Below are positions 43,755 to 56,354 of a stretch of 64,000 nt of DNA, piece after piece. A program made the position numbers and the translations under genes. The notes under the pieces were generated by a model, which saw only the letters and a list, made by a program, of their open reading frames with translations, made no database searches and was not told the DNA's origin. Positions within the stretch are counted from its first letter, which is position 1; the number at the start of each line of letters is the position of its first letter. Source of the stretch: Macrostomum hystrix (Eukaryota > Platyhelminthes > Macrostomidae); assembly GCA_950097015.1 (NCBI GenBank), contig CATNEN010000001.1, positions 15,245,001-15,309,000 of the forward strand. Reading direction: 5' to 3'.

Positions 43755-46700
43755 TTAGTCAGCGCCATCTCCAGTTGCAACCTCAGGCGAGAGCTTCGCA
43801 TACAGACAGCCAACCAGATGCAGACTTCCAGTCACTAGCACGTCGCATTCAACACGAGATCGCCCATCGCCATCATCTGACGCCAACCAATCCAGAGCGT
43901 CAGACACCGAGTCAAACATTCTACAACGACAATCAGGGTCCAGCTGTTGAAAGGCGATCATATTTTCTTCGACTCGATTCTTAGTAGCGTTGGCGTCTGT
44001 GGAGGCCAGAGCGCTGAACAGGTCGGCGTTGCTGGCAGCTGAGGCCGTTGCGTCAACGACATTCGGACAGAACGCCGCCTTGCTGAATCCGGCGCTGATC
44101 AACGGTGCCAGAAGGTCTTTAGGCCGACGATCGCCGGTGCGGTTAAATAACAGTTTTCTTTTTCTAACAGAAGCAGATGAATGGCTGACACTGTTGAGAA
44201 ACCATTGTGCTGCCAGTGTCACACTTTCTATTGTGTGAGCGCCGTCTATGTACAGAGTGATGCCTTGGCTGACTGGGTAGGGCATTATGTCGAAGCGACC
44301 GGGCCATCGAGTCCCAGCAAGACCTTCCACGGCGGTGGCGTGGTCCAGAGCCTGGAGGAAATGATCGATTGAAATGACTAATTCAAATAACTGTGGCATG
44401 ACCAAATCGATTGACTAATTAAAAAACGGTGGCATGACCAATTTGAATGACGAATTTGAATGACCAGTCGAAATAACATGGGCATGACCGATTCGAATGA
44501 CCAACTGAAATGACTGGGATATGACCGATTGGAATGGCTGTAGCATGAACAATTCTAATGACGAATTGAAATGACTGGGTAAAGACCTATTTGTATTACA
44601 AGTCAGTGAATGAATCATTTAGTAGTACTGTAAAATATACATGATAAATAGGTGCGAATATAAATAAACCATTTTTTGCAGCAACTCAAAACTGTGCTCG
44701 AAAATTTACGAGCAAGTATTGTCCATTAAACAGGATAATGACTTTAATCTCGATAAGAACCTGTCAATACCGAAATCTCATTTTTCTCTTCCTAAAAAGA
44801 AATTGAAATCCTAATGGGATTTTTTTCAAACTGACGTATCTTAGAGTAAAACTTGATCTTGTACTGAGGAAACTTCAAATGTTTTATCATAAAACTGAGT
44901 TAGAGATAACTGAATAGACGAAAGAAAAAGGCGAAAGAATATGGGGACAAAAAGGGTAAGGAAAAGGAAAGGAGACGGGTAAGAAAAAGAGGAGAGAAAG
45001 ATGGGGAAGAGAAGAGGAAGAAAGGTGGTAAAAAGGGGGAAGAAAGATGCGGAATAAAGGGGAAGAAAGATGGAGAAGAAAAGGGGAAGAAGGATGGGGA
45101 AGAAAAGGGGAAGAAAGATGGAGAAGAAAAGGGGAAGAAGGATGGGGAAGAAAAGGGGAAGAAAGATGGAGAAGAAAAGGGGAAGAAGGATGGGGAAGAA
45201 AAGGGGAAGAAAGATGGGGAAGAGAAGGGGAAGAAAGGTGGTAAAAAGGGGGAAGAAAGATGCGGAATAAAGGGGAAGAAAGATGGAGAAGAAAAGGGGA
45301 AGAAGGATGGGGAAGAAAAGGGGAAGAAAGATGGAGAAGAAAAGGGGAAGAAGGATGGGGAAGAAAAGGGGAAGAAAGATGGGGAAGAGAAGGGGAAGAA
45401 AGGTGGTAAAAAGGGGGGAAGAAAGATGCGGAATAAAGGGGAAGAAATAGGGGGGAAGAAATATGGGGAAGAAAGAAGGGGAAGAAAGATGAGTTGAGAA
45501 ATATAGGAAGAAATGATAGAAAGGGAACAAGATATTAACACAGGAAACTGATTAAAAAACACCTTAAATGTTGCTCACCTTCTTTCCGCCGACTCCAGCG
45601 GCGTTGGCATCGGCGTTGGCCCGAAGCAGCCAATGCCGACAGATTTCAAAAGCCAGCGACGCGTTGATCAGCTGCGAAGGAGCCAGTCTATTCAGCAGCC
45701 AGTCGGGCAGACGGCTGTCCGACGCAGGCGAAGCGGTCAGCAACGGGCAGCCGACTTTGTCGGCCTCGGCTCTGAGCACGGCGAGGCCATCGTCTGGCTG
45801 GCCCAGCACGGTGAGGGCGGTGCAGCCGGGCTTGAAAATGCCCGCCTTCTGCCAGGCGATTTCGGCCAAGGAGCCGCCTAGCAGGGCGGTGTGGTCCAGG
45901 CCGAGCGGCGAGACGGCGCAGATCCAGGGCGAGGCTACGAAGTTGGTGCTGTCGTATCGACCACCGATGCCAACCTGAGCGAGGGTTGGGGACGAGCTGA
46001 CATTGCTTAGGGGAGAGAAAGGGAATAGATATAGGAATAGGAAACTTGAGGCGCTTTTGGATCGGGAAGAAAGGGGAGATTTTTGTGGGAAGAATGGAAA
46101 GATTTTTAGGGGAAGAATGGCAAGATTTTAGAGGAAGAAAGGGAAGATTTTAGGGGATAAATTGGAAGATTTCCCATTGGAAGAATGAGAAGATTTTAAG
46201 TGGAAGAATGGGGAGATTTTTAGGGGAAGAAAGGGGAGCTATTTAGGGAAAGAATGGGAAGATTTTAAGTAGAAGAATGGGAAGATTGTTAGGAGAAGAA
46301 AAGGGAAAGTTTTTGTGGGGAAAAAGATAATGTATTTAAGGATAGAAAAGGAGGAATTTTAGGGGGAGAAACGGATTACTTTTCGGGCAGGGGAAGAAAG
46401 GGAAGTTGTAGGGAGAGAAAGGCCTGGGCCCTTTCTGGGCGGGAAAGAAATCTTATGACTTTTGGGGAAGAGAAACGAAATATGTTAGAATGGAACGTTT
46501 ATGGATAAAGAAGGGAAGCTTTTTTGGGGGGAGAAAGGGAAGATAATTAGGGGGAAAAAGGGGGAAACTTCTAAACGGTGAAAAAGAGGATTATTGGGGT
46601 AAGAAATGGGAGATTTTCGAAGAAATGAAAAATGCTAATGGTGGGAAGAAGGGTCGCCTTTTAGGGAAAAAGGGAAATCGGTTTGTACTCGGTTCGGTAT

Positions 46701-49700
46701 TCGGCATTCGGTATTCGGTATTCGGTTTGGAAAAGCTTGTTAAACCTGACGCGAGACTTTTAACGAAATAGCGCGTACTATCGGTGCGTATCTACTTAAA
46801 ACAGAGAAGAAATCTTATCCTAACATAAAAAGAGCGAATGACAGACACACAGAATGGGTCATAAATGGACGAATGACAGACACACAGAATGGGTCATAAA
46901 TGGACGAATGACAGACAGACAGAATGGGTCATAAATGGACGAATGACAGACAGACAGAATGGGTCATAAATGGACGAATGACAGACAGACAGAATGGGTC
47001 ATAAATGGACGAATGACAGACAGACAGAATGGGTCATAAATGGACGAATGACAGACAGACAGAATGGGTCATAAATGGACGAATGACAGACAGACAGAAT
47101 GGGTCATAAATGGACGAATGACAGACAGACAGAATGGGTCATAAAATGCACGAATGACAGACAGACAGAATGGGTCATAAATGGACGAATGACAGACACA
47201 CAGAATGGGTCATAAATGGACGAATGACAGACACACAGAATGGGTCATAAATGGGTCAATGACAGACACACAGAATGGGTCATAAATGGGTCAATGACAG
47301 ACACAAAGAATGGGTCATAAATGGGTCAATGACAGACACACAGAATGGGTCATAAATGGACGAATGACAGACACAAAGAATGGGTCATAAATGGACGAAT
47401 GACAGACAGACAGAATGGTTCATAAATGGACGAATGACAGACAGACAGAATGGGTCATAAATGGACGAATGACAGACAGACAGAATGGGTCATAAATGGA
47501 CGAATGACAGACAGACAGAATGGGTCATAAATGGACGAATGACAGACAGACAGAATGGGTCATAAATGGACGAATGACAGACACACAGAATGGGTCATAA
47601 ATGGACGAATGACAGACAGACAGAATGGGTCATAAATGGACGAATGACAGACACACAGAATGGGTCATAAATGGACGAATGACAGACAGACAGAATGGGT
47701 CATAAATGGACGAATGACAGACAGACAGAATGGGTCATAAATGGACGAATGACAGACAGACAGAATGGGTCATAAATGGACGAATGACAGACAGACAGAA
47801 TGGGTCATAAATGGACGAATGACAGACACACAGAATGGGTCATAAATGGACGAATGACAGACACACAGAATGGGTCATAAATGGACGAATGACAGACACA
47901 CAGAATGGGTCATAAATGGACGAATGACAGACACACAGAATGGGTCATAAATGGACGAATGACAGACACACAGAATGGGTCATAAATGGACGAATGACAA
48001 ACACAGTGAATGGGTCATGGGTCACAGAATATTGGCTAAGATATTAAAAATACTCACAAAAGTATTTAGCCTAGACAAGAAATCAGTAGAACCAGAGTGA
48101 CATTTTTCACTCATCAGTCAGTATTCTATCAGTAGTTCAATCAGAATCTATTGAAAATTAATACAAAAATGTTGAGTATGAGATTGAGGCTGCAATATAA
48201 ACTAGTCCAATGACACTAGAATGACAAAAAATGAATTTTTCTGAATTTTTTAATGCTCCTCTTTCAAAAATGAGACGACGCGACGAAGATAGTTGAGCAT
48301 CGCTACTAAATTTGAGCAAAAAATAACGCCTAATAATGACAAAACAAGGCCAGACGATGAAAATAAAAGCAATCAATTTGATCGTCAGCTAGAAATTTAC
48401 AATTTTTTTGTTAAACAAAAATGCACGACATATTAAAGGCTTTATGATTTCAATCCATGCAATTACAGTAACGACCTTCATTTGATAGTCTGGGCCTTAG
48501 AAACTAAAAATTCGGAAGATTTTGAAAAAGCAGAGATGAGGGTATGAGGGGTTAAGGTCGAAGGTTCGATTCCTGACTCAACTGGAACAAACTGAGAGCA
48601 GTCGCTTACAGCCTTAGCAACCGAGACTATAACCTTAGCAACGGAGACTAGATCCTTAGCAACGGAGACTAGATCCTTAGCAACTGAGACTAGATCCTTA
48701 GCAACGGAGACTAGACCCTTAGCAACGGAGACTAGATCCTTAGCAACTGAGACTAGATCCTTAGCAACGGAGACTAGACCCTTAGCAACGGAGACTAGAT
48801 CCATAGCAACGGAGACTAGATCCTTAGCAATGGAGACTAGATCCTTAGCAATGGAGACTAGATCCTTAGCAACCGAGTTTAGAACCTTCAGAACCTTAGA
48901 GCAACAGATGGTTAGCAATAATTAAGACTCAAAACACACCAATCGATGAACTCACCTCGACAACAGCAACGTCCAATTTCTCAGCCAAAAACACCCACAC
49001 GGCCATGAGGGTTAGAAATGGGAAATAAGCCGGCAAATCCCCACCATCACCGGCCAGCCTGTCGTGGACTAGCCAGAAATACTTGGCGAAATCTTCCCTA
49101 GAAATCGGCCGGCCGTTGATTCGTATTCTTTCGCGCACCTCCACCAGGTGAGGCGACGAGTAGAAACCGGTTCGGTAGCCATGGCAACGAAGAATAGACT
49201 CGGTGTAGGCCGCAGTGCCGCCCTTACCCTTGGTGCCGGTGATGTGAATAACGCGAAGCGAGTCATAGTCTGACGGTGTTATGCCTGAAATTAGAACAAT
49301 TATTTTAATGTTTGATGAACTACTGTAACAGGTTAGATAGGCTACTGTAACACGGGAAACAGGGGACAGATAAGACAGATGCGAGATGAGACAGGGGAGA
49401 GATGAGACACAGGAGAGATGAGACAAAGGCGAGATGAGACAGGGGAGAGATGAGACATGGGAGAGATGAGACAGGGGAGAGATGAGACATGGGAGAGATG
49501 AGACAGGGGAGAGATGAGACAGGGGAGAGATCAGAAAGGGGAGAGATGAGACACGGGAGAGGTGAGACAGAACAGATGAGACACGGGAGAGATGAGACAC
49601 AGGAGAGGTGAGACACGGGAGAGATGAAACAGGGGAGAGATGAGACACAGGCGAGATGAGACAGGGGAGAGGTGAGACAGGGGAGAGATGAGACACGGGA

Positions 49701-51649
49701 GAGATGAGATACGGAAGAGATGAGACAGGGGAGAGATAAGACACAGGAGAGATGAGACACAGGAGAGATGAGACAGGGGAGAGATGAGACACAGGCGAGA
49801 TGAGACAGGGGAGAGATGAGACAGGGGAGAGATCAGACAGGGGAGAGATGAGACACGGGAGAGGTGAGATAGAACAGATGAGACACGGGAGAGATGAGAC
49901 ACAGGAGAGATGAGACACAGGAGAGATGAGACACAGGCGAGATTAGACAGGGGAGAGATGAGACACAGGAGAGATGAGACACAGGAGAGATGAGACACAG
50001 GCGAGATTAGACAGGGGAGAGATGAGACACAGGAGAGATGAGACACAGGAGAGATGAGACACATGAGAGATGAGACACGGGAGAGGTGAGACACAGGAGA
50101 GATGAGACACGGGAGAGGTGAGACAGGGGGGAGATGATATACGGAAGAGATGAGACAGGGGAGAGATGAGACAGGGGAGAGATGAGACACGGGAGAGATG
50201 AGACACGGGAGAGATGAGACAGGGGAGAGATGAGACACAGGAGAGATGAGACAGGGGAGAGATGAGACACAGGAGAGATGAGACAGGGGAGAGATGAGAC
50301 ACAGGAGAGATGAGACACAGGCGAGATGAGACACGGGAGAGGTGAGACAGAACAGATGAGACACAGGAGAGATGAGACACGGGAGAGGTGAGACACGGGA
50401 GAGATGAGACACGGGAGAGGTGAGACACGGGAGAGGTGAGACACGGGAGAGGTGAGACACGGGAGAGGTGAGACACAGGCGAGATGAGACAGGGGAGAGA
50501 TGAGACAGGGGAGAGATCAGACAGGGGAGAGATGAGACACGGGAGAGGTGAGATAGAACAGATGAGACACGGGAGAGATGAGACACAGGAGAGATGAGAC
50601 ACAGGAGAGATGAGACACAGGCGAGATTAGACAGGGGAGAGATGAGACACAGGAGAGATGAGACACAGGAGAGATGAGACACAGGCGAGATTAGACAGGG
50701 GAGAGATGAGACACAGGAGAGATGAGACACAGGAGAGATGAGACACAGGAGAGATGAGACACAGGCGAGATTAGACAGGGGAGAGATGAGACACAGGAGA
50801 GATGAGACACAGGAGAGATGAGACACAGGCGAGATTAGACAGGGGAGAGATGAGACACAGGAGAGATGAGACACGGGAGAGGTGAGACACGGGAGAGGTG
50901 AGACACGGGAGAGGTGAGACACAGGAGAGATGAGACACGGGAGAGGTGAGACAGGGGGGAGATGATATACGGAAGAGATGAGACAGGGGAGAGATGAGAC
51001 ACGGGAGAGATGAGACACGGGAGAGATGAGACACGGGAGAGATGAGACAGGGGAGAGATGAGACACAGGAGAGATGAGACAGGGGAGAGATGAGACACAG
51101 GAGAGATGAGACACAGGCGAGATGAGACACGGGAGAGGTGAGACAGAACAGATGAGACACAGGAGAGATGAGACACGGGAGAGGTGAGACACGGGAGAGA
51201 TGAGACACGGGAGAGGTGAGACACGGGAGAGGTGAGACACGGGAGAGGTGAGACACGGGAGAGGTGAGACACGAGAGAGGTGAGACACGGGAGAGGTGAG
51301 ACAGAACAGATGAGACAGGCCAATAAGAAGTTAATTATAAACAGGCACATCATGAGACAGTCTCACCCAATCTAGCAGCCAGGCGAATCATCTCTGGAAT
51401 TTTCTCACCGCACCGGGCGTCCTTCTCTCTCAGAGACTGCTCAATGTTGGCCGCATTAGACTGAAGCCGGTTCAGAGCGGACACAGCTGATGCGTAGTCC
51501 CTACTGGTTGAAGAATCTAACTGAGCCATAGTGCATTGCATGACCAATCTGGGTCTGCTTGTTAGAGAACAGTTTAGTAGCAGTTGTTTAAACAGTCGGC
51601 CGGTACATTTGGCCAAGCTACTAAGGGTGGGCTCCACGGATTTGACCAA
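43755..51649 (-). CDS. FPGS: folylpolyglutamate synthase (5' exon not found)
   Basis: Exons 51649-51367, 49284-48956, 45974-45579 and 44351-43755 join in phase and encode 534 residues. FPGS adds glutamates to folates, retaining them in cytosol and mitochondria. Visible motifs are the ATP-binding loop TGTKGKGGTAAYTE, SSPHLVEVRERIRING, VGIGGRYDSTNF, GLDHTALLG, AWQKAGIFK, YIDGAHT, LLFNRTGDRRP and LVTGSLHLVG, in the order and spacing of the animal enzyme. The first 36 residues (for example GRLFKQLLLNCSLTSRPRL) are basic and hydroxylated like a mitochondrial presequence. The exon begins at a strong acceptor (TTTGCTTTCAG), so a start codon must lie upstream. Initiation at Met37 or Met41 could give a cytosolic form, as known for vertebrate FPGS. 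All three introns contain arrays. Confidence 0.93.
44375..44590 (+). repeat. degenerate repeat in FPGS intron 4
   Basis: Diverged units around GGCATGACCAATTTGAATGA, beginning about 25 nt upstream of the last exon's acceptor. Confidence 0.7.
44940..45520 (+). repeat. purine-rich minisatellite in FPGS intron 4
   Basis: Units of GGGGAAGAAAGATGGGGAAG type; almost all purine on the plus strand. Long minus-strand frames rich in Phe/Pro/Ser are artefacts. Confidence 0.95.
46060..46680 (+). repeat. degenerate purine-rich repeat in FPGS intron 3
   Basis: Diverged GGGAAGAATGGGAAGATTTT units, similar in core to the intron 4 array and older in appearance. Confidence 0.8.
46835..48010 (+). repeat. 35-bp minisatellite in FPGS intron 3
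   Basis: The unit contains GACAGACAGACAGAATGGGT and CATAAATGGACGAAT. It is highly homogeneous, with ACAC/ACAG variants grouped in runs. Confidence 0.95.
48011..48600. other. FPGS intron sequence with a B-box-like remnant
   Basis: A perfect pol III B-box sequence GGTTCGATTCC sits at 48563-48573, suggesting a SINE remnant. No A box was convincing. Confidence 0.35.
48605..48890 (+). repeat. 21-bp minisatellite in FPGS intron 3
   Basis: Unit GATCCTTAGCAACGGAGACT plus A; about 13 copies. Confidence 0.95.
49365..51320 (+). repeat. 14-bp minisatellite filling FPGS intron 2
   Basis: Units GAGATGAGACACAG / GAGATGAGACAGGG / GAGGTGAGACACGG with larger blocks duplicated (for example around 50100-50450 and 50930-51260). 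The 585-codon minus-strand open frame is low complexity (Ser/Leu/Pro/Cys/His/Val) and is not a gene. Confidence 0.95.
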
Positions 51650-51939
51650 CTGAAAGCAAAATATAACTCGACAGTTAATCATTTCGACTATAAGAAAACG
51701 AAAGCGTCATTTAAAAACGAATGGACTTTGAACTAATCAACACCGTGGTAGCCGTAGATAGGTTTAGAATGCTAAACACATTTTGTAGCCTTAAGGTGAA
51801 AATGAATTTACCGTTAGACTTTGAAATGATAGGCAAATGCTAAATGGAAAGTCTCGCTAAGTTACTAAGGCGAATGTAGATTATAATTGTTGCGCTTAAC
51901 AGCTGTGTTAGATAAAGCTCAGTTATATATCTAATGGTA

Positions 51940-53475
51940 TTTTGTGTCTGACCTAAAATATCTAACAGTTGGTCTTTCTGAGTCTGACCTAAAATATCTA
52001 ACAGTTGGTCTTTCTGAGTCCGACATAAAATATCTAACAGTTGGTCTTTCCGAGTCTAACCTAAAATATCTAACAGTTGATCTTTCTGAGTCTAACCTAA
52101 AATATCTAACAGTTGGTCTTTCCGAGTCTAACCTAAAATATCTAACAGTTGGTCTTGGTGAGTCTAACCTAAAATATCTAACAGTTGATCTTTCCGAGTC
52201 TAACCTAAAATATCTAACAGTTGGTCTTGGTGAGTCTAACCTAAAATATCTAACAGTTGGTCTTGCTGAGTCTGGCTAAAATATCTAACAGTTGGTCTTG
52301 CTGAGTCTGACCTAAAATATCTAACAGTTGGTCTTGCTGAGTCTGGCTAAAATATCTAACAGTTGGTCTTGCTGAGTCTGGCTAAAATATCTAACAGTTG
52401 GTCTTGCTGAGTCTGGCTAAAATATCTAACAGTTGGTCTTGCTGAGTCTGGCTAAAATATCTAACAGTTGGTCTTGCTGAGTCTGACCTAAAATATCTAA
52501 CAGTTGGTCTTTCTGAGTCTGACATAAAATATCTAACAGTTGGTCTTGCTGAGTCTGACATAAAATATCTAACAGTTGGTCTTGCTGAGTCTGACATAAA
52601 ATATCTAACAGTTGGTCTTGCTGAGTCTGACATAAAATATCTAACAGTTGGTCTTGCTGAGTCTGGCTAAAATATCTAACAGTTGGTCTTGCTGAGTCTG
52701 ACATAAAATATCTAACAGTTGGTCTTTCTGAGTCTGACATAAAATATCTAACAGTTGGTCTTGCTGAGTCTGGCTAAAATATCTAACAGTTGGTCTTGCT
52801 GAGTCTGACATAAAATATCTAACAGTTGGTCTTGCTGAGTCTGACATAAAATATCTAACAGTTGGTCTTGCTGAGTCTAACCTAAAATATCTAACAGTTG
52901 ATCTTGCTGAGTCTGACATAAAATATCTAACAGTTGGTCTTTCTGAGTCTGACATAAAATATCTAACAGTTGGTCTTGCTGAGTCTGGCTAAAATATCTA
53001 ACAGTTGGTCTTGCTGAGTCTGACATAAAATATCTAACAGTTGGTCTTGCTGAGTCTGACATAAAATATCTAACAGTTGGTCTTGCTGAGTCTGGCTAAA
53101 ATATCTAACAGTTGGTCTTGCTGAGTCTGACATAAAATATCTAACAGTTGGTCTTGCTGAGTCTGACATAAAATATCTAACAGTTGGTCTTGCTGAGTCT
53201 GGCTAAAATATCTAACAGTTGGTCTTGCTGAGTCTGACATAAAATATCTAACAGTTGGTCTTGCTGAGTCTAACCTAAAATATCTAACAGTTGGTCTTGC
53301 TGAGTCTGGCTAAAATATCTAACAGTTGGTCTTGCTGAGTCTGACATAAAATATCTAACAGTTGGTCTTGCTGAGTCTGGCTAAAATATCTAACAGTTGG
53401 TCTTGCTGAGTCTGACATAAAATATCTAACAGTTGGTCTTGCTGAGTCTGGCTAAAATATCTAACAGTTGGTCTT
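51940..53475 (+). repeat. 34/36-bp minisatellite upstream of FPGS exon
   Basis: The unit contains AAATATCTAACAGTTGGTCT and TGCTGAGTCTGAC. It probably lies in the intron preceding the exon at 51649. Confidence 0.95.
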
Positions 53476-53692
53476 TACGTGTATTAACAAAACATAAACA
53501 TTTAACTAGCACGTTAATCAATTATTCTTAAAGCTGAAAATACATTTCGGCGAGGAAGCAAAAGCATATTTATAGAATCATTTATTCATCGATATTCATT
53601 TTTTGTGTTTTTTAAATCTCTGAAATGAAATCTCATCAAGTAGAAGACTAATCAATAATTATTTATTAATTAACACGGTTCCCTTAATTTAG

Positions 53693-54955
53693 TCTTTCTC
53701 CCCCCATCCAATCTGTCTTTCTCCCCCATCCAATCTGTCTTTCTACCCTCATCCAATCTGTCTTTCTCCCCCATTCAATCTGTCTTTCTCCCCCCATCCA
53801 ATATGTCTTTCTACCCCCATCCAATCTGTCTTTCTCCCCCCATCCAATCTGTCTTTCTCCCCCCATCCAATCTGTCTTTCTACCCCCATCCAATCTGTCT
53901 TTCTCCCCCCATCCAATCTGTCTTTCTCCCCCATTCAATCTGTCTTTCTCCCCCATTCAATCTGTCTTTCTCCCCCCATCCAATCTATCTTTCTACCCCC
54001 ATCCAATCTGTCTTTCTACCCCCATCCAATCTGTCTTTCTACCCCCATCCAATCTTTCCTTCTCCCCATCCAATCTCTCTTTCTCCCCATCCGATCTGTC
54101 TTTCTCCCCCCATCCAATCTGTCTTTCTCCCCCCATCCAATCTGTCTTTCTCCCCCCCATCCAATCTGTCTTTCTATCCCCATCCAATCTGTCTTTCTAT
54201 GCTTATCCAATCTGTCTTTCTCCCCCATTCAATCTGTCTTTCTCCCCCCATCCAATCTATCTTTCTACCCCCATCCAATCTGTCTTTCTCCCCCCATCCA
54301 ATCTGTCTTTCTACCCCCATCCAATCTTTCCTTCTCCCCATCCAATCTCTCTTTCTCCCCATCCGATCTGTCTTTCTCCCCCCATCCAATCTGTCCCCCA
54401 ACTAGACCATCCGATTTGTCTTTCTACCCCCATCCAATCTGTCTTTCTCCCCCCATCCAATCTGTCTTTCTCCCCCCATCCAATCTGTCTTTCTCCCCCC
54501 ATCCAATCTGTCTTTCTACCCCCATCCAATCTGTCTTTCTCCCCCCATCCAATCTGTCTTTCTCCCCCCATCCAATCTGTCTTTCTATGCTTATCCAATC
54601 TGTCTTTCTACCCCCATCAAATCTGTCTTTCTCCCCCCATCCAATCTGTCTTTGTACCCCCATCCGATGTCTTTCTACCCCCATCTAATCTTTCTTTCTA
54701 CCTCCCCATCCAATTTTTCTTTCTACCCCCATCCGATTTGTCTTTCTACCCCCATCCAATCTTTCTTTCTACCCCCCATCCAATCTTTCTTTCTACCCCC
54801 ATCCAATCTGTCTTTCTACCCCCATCCAATGTCTTTCTACCCCCATCCAATCTGTCTTTCTACCCCCATCCAATGTCTTTCTACCCCCATCCGATTTGTC
54901 TTTCTACCCCCCATCCAATCTGTCTTTCTACCCCCATCCGATTTGTCATTCTCCC
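53693..54955 (-). repeat. 23-bp minisatellite
   Basis: Plus-strand unit CCCCCATCCAATCTGTCTTT plus CTC. Open frames in several frames are periodic. Confidence 0.95.
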
Positions 54956-55051
54956 CGCTTGATTCACCATGTCGAAAGAAGTATCAGGGATTCAGTATTT
55001 TTGTTTCAAATCTGACATTATTACATAGTAGAGACTCACTAAACTGATGTA

Positions 55052-56352
55052 CGAGGGTCAGTCAAAAAGTAATGATAATACTGTTGTAATTCCTAAAATA
55101 TATGGTGCATCGAAGTGAAACTGGTTTCATTTGAAAAATAGTCTTTTCTTCTTTATTTAATAGAATTTTGGTCACTCTAGAATGATATATGTGAGCTTGG
55201 TGAAGCTCTAAACACAGTATACCCCCTTCAGCCATGGAAAATTCAAAAATCGAAGCTCGCATCAATGCAAAGTTTCTAGTGAAACTTGGCTGGAAGCCAG
55301 CCGACATTATCGAGGCCTTCAAGAAGGTCTATGGTGATACTGCGCCATCTGATCCGACGCTTTACCGCTGGATTCAAGCCTTTAAGGAAGGCCGAGAATC
55401 CGTGGAAGATGTCCAGCGATCTGGCAGGCCAACGACATCGAGCACAGAGGACAATGTGGCGGCTGTGCAGCAGCTGATTGATCAGGATCGCCGTGTGACT
55501 ATCGATAAGATAGCTGAGGTAGTGGGTATCTCTCACGGCAGTGCCCACTCGATTGTCACCATCAGCCTTGGTCTGAGCAAGCTGAGTGCCCGCTGGGTAC
55601 CACGGCTGTTGCGGCCTGAACACCGGGTTCAGCGCACTGAATGTGCCATGAGCCTGCTGAACCGCCTGGACGCCAACTCCGAAGACTTCTACCAGCGATT
55701 GGTGACCGGCGATGAAACGTGGATATAACAGTACGATCCCGAGTCCAAAGTCCAGTCTAAGGAGTGGCTGCCACGTGGTTCAGCGGGTCCCAAGAAGTTC
55801 CGTGCCGAGCGGTCAGCAGCGAAGGTCTTGGCGACTGTGTTCTGGGATGCTGACGGAGTTGTGATGGTTGACTTCCTAGAAAGCCAGAAAACCATCAACG
55901 CCATCTACTACGAGTCGCTTTTGCCAAAGCTTTGCACCGAACTGGCCAAAAAGCGACCTGGCAAGCTGCACCGTGGAGTGCTCTTCCACCACGACAATGC
56001 ACCAGCCCACACTTCTCGACTGTGCCGGGAGGCTCTGCGAGATTTCCGCTGGGAAATACTTCAGCATCCTCAGTACAGCCCTGATTTGGCTCCTTCAGAC
56101 TTTTTTTTGTTTCCAAAGCTGAAGGAGGCGATCAAGGGAGTTCGACATGACAGCAAGGAGGCTGCCAAGAAGGCTACCGTACAGTGGCTTGCTGCGCAGC
56201 CTCCTGCCTTCTACATGAATGGCCTGGAGAGATGGCGACACCGCATGGAGAAGTGTCTGACCCTGGAGGGGGATTATGTAGAAAAGTAGATTTGTGCGTG
56301 AAGCTTGAAGCTCGTGACAATAATATTATCATTACTTTTTGACTGACCCTCG
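55052..56352 (+). mobile_element. mariner transposon, 1301 bp
   Basis: Perfect 29-bp terminal inverted repeats (55052-55080 and 56324-56352, starting CGAGGGTCAGTC) are flanked by TA on both sides (55050-55051, 56353-56354), the mariner target duplication. It encodes one transposase frame. Perfect termini and a nearly intact frame indicate recent insertion. Confidence 0.97.
55234..56289 (+). pseudogene. mariner transposase with one in-frame stop
   Basis: The frame is 351 codons, the usual mariner length, from ATG 55234 to TAG 56287-56289. It is open except for TAA at 55726-55728, immediately after GDETWI. The first part carries the paired helix-turn-helix DNA-binding region (RSGRPTTSS linker). 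The DD34D catalytic triad is present: first Asp in GDETW, second in HHDNAPAH and third in SPDLAPSD, with exactly 34 residues between the last two. The stop falls just after the first catalytic Asp, so this copy cannot make full transposase. One substitution or a sequencing error would account for it. Subfamily not assigned. Confidence 0.95.
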
Positions 56353-56354
56353 TA

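Noticed and set aside
49531-51288. 585-codon minus-strand open frame
   Set aside because: It coincides with a 14-bp tandem array in an FPGS intron. Its composition is purely periodic, and overlapping frames are equally open.
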